The notes beneath the pieces were generated by a model. That model saw only the letters and a list, made by a program, of their open reading frames with translations, was not told the DNA's origin and ran no database searches. From Planctomycetota bacterium (GTDB lineage Bacteria > Planctomycetota > UBA1135 > GCA-002686595), in NCBI GenBank assembly GCA_029250885.1, contig JAQXEK010000018.1, forward strand, positions 1-57,783: DNA of 57,783 bases, read 5' to 3'. Numbering within the stretch: the first letter of the stretch is position 1; every line of letters begins with the position of its first letter. The translations under genes and the position numbers were made by a program. Of this stretch, positions 53,985 to 57,783 are shown piece after piece.

Positions 53985-55217
53985 ATGGACCAGCGGATCG
54001 AAGACCTCCCCCCTCCTACGCTGGTGCAGACGGAGGCGGAGCTTGACCGCCTGCTGGAGGCCGTGCGAGGGGATGAAGCCATCGCCGTCGACACGGAAGC
54101 GGACAGCTTCTTCAGCTACCGGGACAAGGTCTGCTTGATCCAGGTCACGGCCGGCGGCGAGGACTGGCTCGTCGACCCCTTCGCAGACCTCGACCTTCAG
54201 CGCTTCGCGTCAGTCTTCGAGGACCCCGAGACCGTCAAGATCTTCCACGACGCGGAGTACGACGTCCTGATCCTCGGGCGTGAGTACGGCTTCCGCTTCG
54301 CGGGGCTCTTCGACACCCGAGTGGCCGCGGCGGTGCTGGGGAGCCCGACACCGGGGCTGGCCTCGGTGCTCGAGGGAGAGTTCGACGTGCGGCTCGACAA
54401 GTCGCAGCAGCGTTCGAACTGGGCCCAGCGGCCGTTGACCCCCAAGCAGATCGCCTACGCACGCCTCGACACGCGCTTTCTGATTCCCCTCATGGAGCGC
54501 CAACAGGCCGCGCTCGAGGAGCGGGGGCTGTCCATGATCGCCGCGTCCGAGTGCCGTCGGCTGGAGGCTCTCGAGGTCGTCTCGGCGGAGTCCAACCCCG
54601 ATGACTTCGTGAAGATCAAGGGCGCGCGCACGCTGGACCCGGCGGGGGCCAGCGCGCTCCGTGAGCTCTTCATCATGCGAGACAAGCTCGCCGAGAAGCA
54701 CGACACGCCCCCCTTCCGTGTCCTCGGGAACCGCTCCCTGTTGCAGCTGGCAGAGCGCCGTCCGAGCTCCGAGCGCGAGATGCTCCGCATCGAGGGCGTC
54801 ACGAGCCGTGTCCTGACTCGGCTCGGAGATCGGCTGCAGCGAGCCCTCGATCGTGCGGAGCGCAATGGACCCCTGGAGCGACTTCCCGCCACTCCCCGCC
54901 GCGGGGACCAGGTGGACCTGGATGAGCTTGGGGTTGAGCTCCACGAGCGCCTCAAGCGTCTACGCCGCGACGTGTCGACGGAGCGCAAGATCGAGTCGTC
55001 GTACCTGCTCCACCGGAGCACCCTCCAGCGTCTCGCCGCGGCCGCGCCCGAGGACCAGGCCGCCTTGGAAGCGCTCGGGCTGCTGGAGGACTGGCAGCTG
55101 GAGATGTTCACCGATGACATCGTGGAGGTCGTCCGCCGCTTCAAGGAGGACGTCGCGAGGGGCGTGGTCCCTGCTCCCAGGCGGGGTCGAAGGCGCGATG
55201 GTCGACGGCGCCGCTGA
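53985..55217 (+). CDS. rnd: Ribonuclease D (DEDDy 3'-5' exoribonuclease)
   Basis: The 410-residue exonuclease trims 3' ends of tRNA precursors. The DEDDy motifs are AVDTEADSFFSY (Exo I, Asp and Glu), FHDAEYDVLIL with FDTRVAA (Exo II) and YARLDTRFLIPL (Exo III, Tyr and Asp). An HRDC-like helical domain follows at about 215-290 (LRELFIMRDKLAEKHDTPPF, LRIEGVTSRVLTRLG). A basic tail ends the protein (RRGRRRDGRRRR). Codon use is more GC-skewed than in genes left of the tRNA. Confidence 0.92.
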   Translation: MDQRIEDLPPPTLVQTEAELDRLLEAVRGDEAIAVDTEADSFFSYRDKVCLIQVTAGGEDWLVDPFADLDLQRFASVFEDPETVKIFHDAEYDVLILGREYGFRFAGLFDTRVAAAVLGSPTPGLASVLEGEFDVRLDKSQQRSNWAQRPLTPKQIAYARLDTRFLIPLMERQQAALEERGLSMIAASECRRLEALEVVSAESNPDDFVKIKGARTLDPAGASALRELFIMRDKLAEKHDTPPFRVLGNRSLLQLAERRPSSEREMLRIEGVTSRVLTRLGDRLQRALDRAERNGPLERLPATPRRGDQVDLDELGVELHERLKRLRRDVSTERKIESSYLLHRSTLQRLAAAAPEDQAALEALGLLEDWQLEMFTDDIVEVVRRFKEDVARGVVPAPRRGRRRDGRRRR

Positions 55218-55410
55218 GCCCGTCGCTTCCGTCGAGGGGCTCCGGTTCCGACGCTGGCCGGTGCTGATGCTGGCCGGGCCTGACCTGCGAACGAGAGCGG
55301 ACCGGGTGGATCCCGTGGCGGGGGCCGCCCGGTGCTGCGGACCGGGCCGGGCCCCTCGATGAGTCCACGGGCTCGGTCGCGAGCAGAGGCAGGGCATGGC
55401 CAGGGAGGCG

Positions 55411-55451
55411 CCAAAAGAAAGGCCCCGCGGTGACGGATCACCGCGGGGCCT
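55411..55451 (-). terminator. Intrinsic terminator of tRNA-Ala
   Basis: A perfect 14-bp stem (55420-55433 with 55438-55451) and CGGA loop is followed on the minus strand by TTTCTTTT, just after the tRNA-Ala gene. Confidence 0.88.
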
Positions 55452-55459
55452 CTTGAACA

Positions 55460-55535
55460 TGGTGGAGACGAGGGGAGTCGAACCCCTGACCTTCGCATTG
55501 CGAACGCGACACTCTACCAACTGAGCTACGTCCCC
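55460..55535 (-). tRNA. tRNA-Ala (CGC)
   Basis: A complete 76-nt cloverleaf with encoded CCA. The anticodon loop TTCGCAA gives anticodon CGC. The acceptor stem GGGGACG/CGTCTCC contains the G3-U70 pair that is the alanine identity element. Confidence 0.92.
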
Positions 55536-55686
55536 TTTCGAGCCGCGGATGATACGAATCCAGGCGGCGGGCACCAGTCCTCAAATGTCGGTTCTCTGAG
55601 CTCGGGGAGGCTTCACTCCGCCACGCCGGTCCGGCGCCCCGCATGGTCTGCCGACCGCTGACCCCTCGGCGAGCTATCCTCCAGGG

Positions 55687-57783
55687 ATGAGAAGGGTCCT
55701 CAGACGGTGGTGTGGTGGGGCAGCGGCCGCCTCTCTCCTCATGGTGGGGGGGGAGGGGGCGGTTCTGACACAGCTCCCAGATCCCGCTGCGGGATCGCCC
55801 ATCGCAGCGGCTCCCGGGTCCTCATGGGCCGCCAGGGTCGAACTGGGGCTCGCGGACGTGCTGGACCTGCGCGCAGCCCAGGTGGTGCCCCTCGGCGTCG
55901 AGCCGACCGGCCCGACGCTCTCGCTGGCGCCCGTGAAGGTCGCGCTCCCGGATCCGATCCAGGCCTTCACCGGCCTGCGGTTCGATGGGCCACACGCCTT
56001 GACCTGCATCAGCGCGGGGGGCAGTGAGTCGCTGGGCGAGCGCGTGCCGAGATCAGCGGAGAGCCTTACCGGACCATCCGCGACCCGCTTGACCATCGGC
56101 GCTGAGTTTCTCGTGGAGCCCATCGACGAGGACTTCTGGTGCTACCTCCGGGTGCTGGACGTGGCCATCGACCGCGTGGAGCTCGAGGTGGCGAGCGTGC
56201 CGCAGTCGCTCGCTGCCCTCCAGCGATCTCCGGCGGACCTCCGTGTGAGCAGCACCGGCGGGGTCTTTCGCCTGCGCTGGGAGAGCCCCTCTTCGGCTCC
56301 GCGGGCGACCTACCGCGTCCGTCGCCGCTTGGCGGTCGTTGCGCCGCCGCCGGACGGGCGGGACGGCGTGAAGAAGGGCTCCACATTGGAGAGGCCGCGC
56401 CCGCGATGGGAGACCCTCGCGCTCGTCCAGGGCGGGGAGTTCACCGATGAGAACGCGCCGTGGGGAGAGGTCGTTCACTATGAAGTGGTACGCACCGACG
56501 AGGCGGGCGACGTCGTTCCAGGGCAGCTCGGGCGGGTGATTCGCGCCGCCCGCGTGGATACGCCCGGGGAGTGGGCGCTCCGGGTTGAGACGGGCTCTCG
56601 GGTCGACCTGGTCTCGGGCCGCGTCGTCGGGCCAGACGACCTCGCTCACATCGAGGTGTACAGTGGCGCCGCCGGGGCCTTCGCGCTCAAGCCGGTGGGT
56701 GAGGTCCGCTTCGCCCTCGAGCAGAAGTCCGCGATCGTCAACGATCGTCGTTGGTGGCTGCCGCCGGGGTCTGACCGCCGCTTCGTCCCGGGGCGGACGA
56801 CCACGGTGGCCATGGGCGGCGAACTCCAGTTCCAGCTCCCGGACGGCACGCTCGGGCGCCTGACCCTCGAGGAGCTTGACGGGAGCACCTGCCGGCTGCG
56901 ACGGCAGCTGGCCCTCGAGGGCGACCGCCTCCTGCCGCGTCCGCCGTCGCTGACCCCGGAGGTGGTGCGCGCCGGGGGCGAGTCCCTCCTGCTCCAGTTC
57001 GCCGAGCTCGACCGACAAAGCGGGGTCGACGGCGACCGCGTCGTCGTGGTCGTCGAGAAGGAGACCGCCTTCGGGCAGGGGAACTGGTCGATCCTCGGCG
57101 AGACGACGGCCGGCGCTCGGTCCATCGAGCTCTCCCGCCTACTGAACACAGCGGCACCCGTCGTGCGACTCAGGTTCCGTCACCGGTTGACCTCGGGGGG
57201 GCTCTCCCACCCCTCTCTTCCCCTCGACCTCTTGCCTGAGGGGGACACGGAAGAGCGCCGGGCGGCGCTCCTCAAGGCGGCGCTTGCCTCCATCGGGGCC
57301 GAGGACTTCCAGCGGCGTCTCGACGCGCGAGGAGTCCTGCTCGTCCTGGCGGAGGAAGCGCGGGCCCCCTTGATCGAGGTCGCTCGGGAGGAACGCTCGC
57401 CCCGGGCGCTCGCGGCGCAGTCTATTCTCGAGGCGATCGAGAGCGCGGACCGGGGCGGCGCCGGGCTGGTACGGAGGATTCGTCAGCGCGCCCTCGAGCT
57501 CGCGAGCGAAGCGCCTCGTCTGCGTGCACTGACCGAGGGCGCCCGGTCCGAGTTGTTCGAGGCCCTCGCTCCGTCGTTACGTTCTGAGCACCCGGGGGAG
57601 CGACTTCACGGCCTGCTGCGCTTCGTGGATCGCGCCGAGCGCGGGGTGCTCCGTGCGGAGGGCCAGCCGGGGGATCTACGGGATGACTGCGAGGTCGCTC
57701 GGGTCTGGGCCCTCGCGTTCGCCCAGACGGAGCCAGATCCCGGAACGAGCAAGCTGGCGGGCTTCGTGGCCGCGCTCGGGGTC
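55687..57783 (+). CDS. Large secreted protein, Fn3-like region, runs off the right edge (partial)
   Basis: An open frame from ATG 55687 continues without a stop to the last base (at least 699 residues). The first about 29 residues form a signal peptide (LRRWCGGAAAASLLMVGGEG). Residues about 175-310 contain Fn3-like strands (FRLRWESPSSAPRATYRVRR, DENAPWGEVVHYEVVRTDEA). The later part is Arg/Leu/Glu-rich and helical (about 530-699). No catalytic motif is visible. Function unknown; it is in the compositionally distinct right-hand block. Confidence 0.75.
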   Translation, partial: MRRVLRRWCGGAAAASLLMVGGEGAVLTQLPDPAAGSPIAAAPGSSWAARVELGLADVLDLRAAQVVPLGVEPTGPTLSLAPVKVALPDPIQAFTGLRFDGPHALTCISAGGSESLGERVPRSAESLTGPSATRLTIGAEFLVEPIDEDFWCYLRVLDVAIDRVELEVASVPQSLAALQRSPADLRVSSTGGVFRLRWESPSSAPRATYRVRRRLAVVAPPPDGRDGVKKGSTLERPRPRWETLALVQGGEFTDENAPWGEVVHYEVVRTDEAGDVVPGQLGRVIRAARVDTPGEWALRVETGSRVDLVSGRVVGPDDLAHIEVYSGAAGAFALKPVGEVRFALEQKSAIVNDRRWWLPPGSDRRFVPGRTTTVAMGGELQFQLPDGTLGRLTLEELDGSTCRLRRQLALEGDRLLPRPPSLTPEVVRAGGESLLLQFAELDRQSGVDGDRVVVVVEKETAFGQGNWSILGETTAGARSIELSRLLNTAAPVVRLRFRHRLTSGGLSHPSLPLDLLPEGDTEERRAALLKAALASIGAEDFQRRLDARGVLLVLAEEARAPLIEVAREERSPRALAAQSILEAIESADRGGAGLVRRIRQRALELASEAPRLRALTEGARSELFEALAPSLRSEHPGERLHGLLRFVDRAERGVLRAEGQPGDLRDDCEVARVWALAFAQTEPDPGTSKLAGFVAALGV

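Noticed and set aside
1..57783. CRISPR arrays, IS elements, prophage
   Set aside because: No regularly spaced repeats, transposase, integrase or phage structural genes were found by reading the sequence.

Overview
This is a GC-rich bacterial window of mostly single-copy housekeeping and catabolic genes. I see no insertion sequence, integrase, phage gene or CRISPR array. Several lipoprotein signal peptides, a secretin-like periplasmic domain protein, a Tat-exported molybdo-enzyme and an MscS channel indicate a diderm bacterium. The mix of large secreted proteins, fused domains and a MamK-like actin fits a marine Planctomycetota- or Myxococcota-like lineage, but that placement is an inference.

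Layout. 1-8 kb: secreted lipoproteins, a PepSY-FKBP prolyl isomerase, a homologue of the tRNA-queuosine mannosyltransferase, a zinc-finger SDR, a broken response regulator, a small NTPase and a four-repeat S1 RNA-binding protein. 8-10 kb: a MamK-like actin paired with a degenerate-GGDEF coiled-coil protein. 10-15 kb: a lysine 6-dehydrogenase-like enzyme, a NUDIX/metallo-beta-lactamase fusion, a molybdopterin oxidoreductase remnant and moaA. 15-22 kb: an amidohydrolase, a SMUG1-type glycosylase, RNase HI and hypothetical proteins. 22-26 kb: a PaoABC-type aldehyde/xanthine oxidoreductase operon with a small Cys-rich protein. 26-34 kb: MscS, tRNA-Ile2, an M60 peptidase, a C-type lectin/CAP fusion, a dimethylargininase-like enzyme, a coiled-coil protein and a WecE-like aminotransferase.

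34-46 kb: a catabolic block with an old-yellow-enzyme oxidoreductase, SDR, DUF3050 protein, RidA, enoyl-CoA hydratase, acyl-CoA dehydrogenase, [2Fe-2S] ferredoxin, PaaA-like ferritin-fold protein, kynureninase-like PLP enzyme, kinase-like protein, benzoate-CoA ligase-type AMP ligase and creatininase-family hydrolase. I read it as a probable aromatic (kynurenine/anthranilate-like) route through CoA thioesters. 46-53.4 kb: metF, a membrane protein, a purple-acid-phosphatase-like protein, an Mrp ATPase, a secretin-domain protein, queC and mazG.

At the tRNA-Asp gene (53661-53737) the sequence changes character. CTAG tetranucleotides, frequent before it, are not seen in the 4 kb after it, and the two strands of the tRNA acceptor stem do not match each other. 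The last 4 kb (RNase D, tRNA-Ala, a large secreted protein running off the edge) may come from another genome, either through an assembly chimera or through recombination at the tRNA.

The main leads are the MamK-like/GGDEF pair, the bacterial queuosine-mannosyltransferase homologue in the same window as queC, the aromatic-CoA block with unusual oxygenase candidates, and the tRNA-Asp junction.
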